A stretch of 6,082 nt of DNA from Planctomycetaceae bacterium (lineage in GTDB: Bacteria; Planctomycetota; MHYJ01; SBBU01). The notes below the pieces were generated by a model that searched no databases, was not told the DNA's origin, and saw only the letters and a program-made list of their open reading frames with translations. This document shows, one piece after another, positions 5,581 to 6,082 of this stretch (positions are counted from its first letter, which is position 1; every line of letters begins with the position of its first letter). Where the stretch lies: NCBI GenBank assembly GCA_005239585.1, contig SBBU01000265.1, positions 1 through 6,082 of the forward strand. Direction: 5' to 3'. The position numbers and the translations under genes are program-made.

Positions 5581-6082
5581 TTAAGCTGTAGATTTTTCCT
5601 CGGCCACTTGGACCCTGCCGGGCAGGATTGCATAGGCGCAGGGGACGACGAAGAGCGTCATTACCGTTGAGACCAGCATACCGCCGATGACAACGATTGC
5701 CATTGGGATTCTTGTCTCTGAGCCCGGACCTAGTGCGAGCGCAGGAGGGAGTGCTGCCACAAGTGTGGAGATCGAGGTCATCAGGATTGGCCGCAGGCGG
5801 ATTGGACATGCTGTAAGCAAGGCCTCACGCACGGGTGTTCCAGTTGCCCTGACTTGATTTGTGAACTCGACAAGAAGGATCGAGTTCTTTTTCACGATTC
5901 CCATCAAGAGGACGATGCCGATCATGCTGAACATATTAAGGCTCACGCCGGCAATGTACATCCCCAAAAATGCGCCAGAGAGACTGAATGGCATTGCAAG
6001 CAGGACGTGCATCGGGTGGACAAAACTGTTGAACTGTGATGCCAGAATCATGTATGCAACTACAATACCTAACATGATTGCA
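5581..6082 (-). CDS. RND efflux permease (AcrB/MdtB-like, HAE1 family), C-terminal part, cut by window edge
   Basis: The visible 166 residues are the C-terminal end of an inner-membrane RND pump that uses proton entry to expel drugs or other small molecules through a periplasmic adaptor and an outer-membrane channel. They contain about five hydrophobic segments, corresponding to roughly TM8-TM12 of AcrB: GIVVAYMILASQFNSFVHP, then LLAMPFSLSGAFLGMYI, then the conserved SMIGIVLLMGIVKKNSILLV with EF following, then RLRPILMTSISTLVAALPP, and GGMLVSTVMTLFVVPCAYAI near the end. KKNSILLVEF and RLRPILMTS are strong family hallmarks. The frame is open to the right edge, and a full-length member has about 1,000-1,050 residues, so most of the gene lies outside. 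The short polar tail ends VAEEKSTA, then TAA. It is convergent with the Kelch gene and shows no functional link to it. Confidence 0.95.
   Translation of the reverse strand, partial: AIMLGIVVAYMILASQFNSFVHPMHVLLAMPFSLSGAFLGMYIAGVSLNMFSMIGIVLLMGIVKKNSILLVEFTNQVRATGTPVREALLTACPIRLRPILMTSISTLVAALPPALALGPGSETRIPMAIVVIGGMLVSTVMTLFVVPCAYAILPGRVQVAEEKSTA

Noticed and set aside
5543..5809. Minus-strand 88-codon open frame
   Set aside because: It overlaps the strongly recognisable RND permease frame and has no motif.

Overview
The window looks like chromosomal DNA from a bacterium with an outer membrane. Two proteins begin with lipoprotein signal peptides, and an RND drug/metal efflux permease enters from the right edge. 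Exported DUF3604-type PHP hydrolases, mandelate-racemase-like enzymes, and 'IVWGG'-type Kelch repeats behind a HEAT-like segment are frequent in large-genome environmental lineages such as Planctomycetota or Poribacteria. That placement is inference only; no marker gene here fixes the phylum.

Layout, left to right. Positions 1-158 hold no supported gene. Positions 159-3733 hold a two-gene minus-strand operon: an enolase-superfamily protein (2471-3733, upstream) and a DUF3604/PHP-type metal-dependent hydrolase (159-2474, downstream), joined by an ATGA start/stop overlap. Both begin with lipobox signal peptides, so both should be anchored in the cell envelope. A sigma70-like promoter sits directly before the first gene, so close that the mRNA may be almost leaderless.

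Positions 3873-5354 on the plus strand hold one Kelch-repeat gene that is broken into three frames. The parts are a signal peptide with the start of a HEAT-like helical segment (3873-4022), a long central frame with seven Kelch units (GTG start at 4000, stop at 5211), and a last part with the end of unit 7 and all of unit 8 (to 5354). The first shift is +1 near 4017-4021 and the second is -1 in a G run at 5132-5137. They cancel, so start and stop lie in the same frame.

Between this gene and the next, 5423-5500 holds three overlapping palindromes of 30, 30 and 32 bases. Their arm sequences differ but co-vary. From 5581 to the right edge on the minus strand lies the C-terminal part of an RND efflux permease, convergent with the Kelch gene.

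No complete known system spans the window. The most notable points are the doubly frameshifted Kelch gene, the triple palindrome, and the envelope-anchored enolase/PHP enzyme pair.
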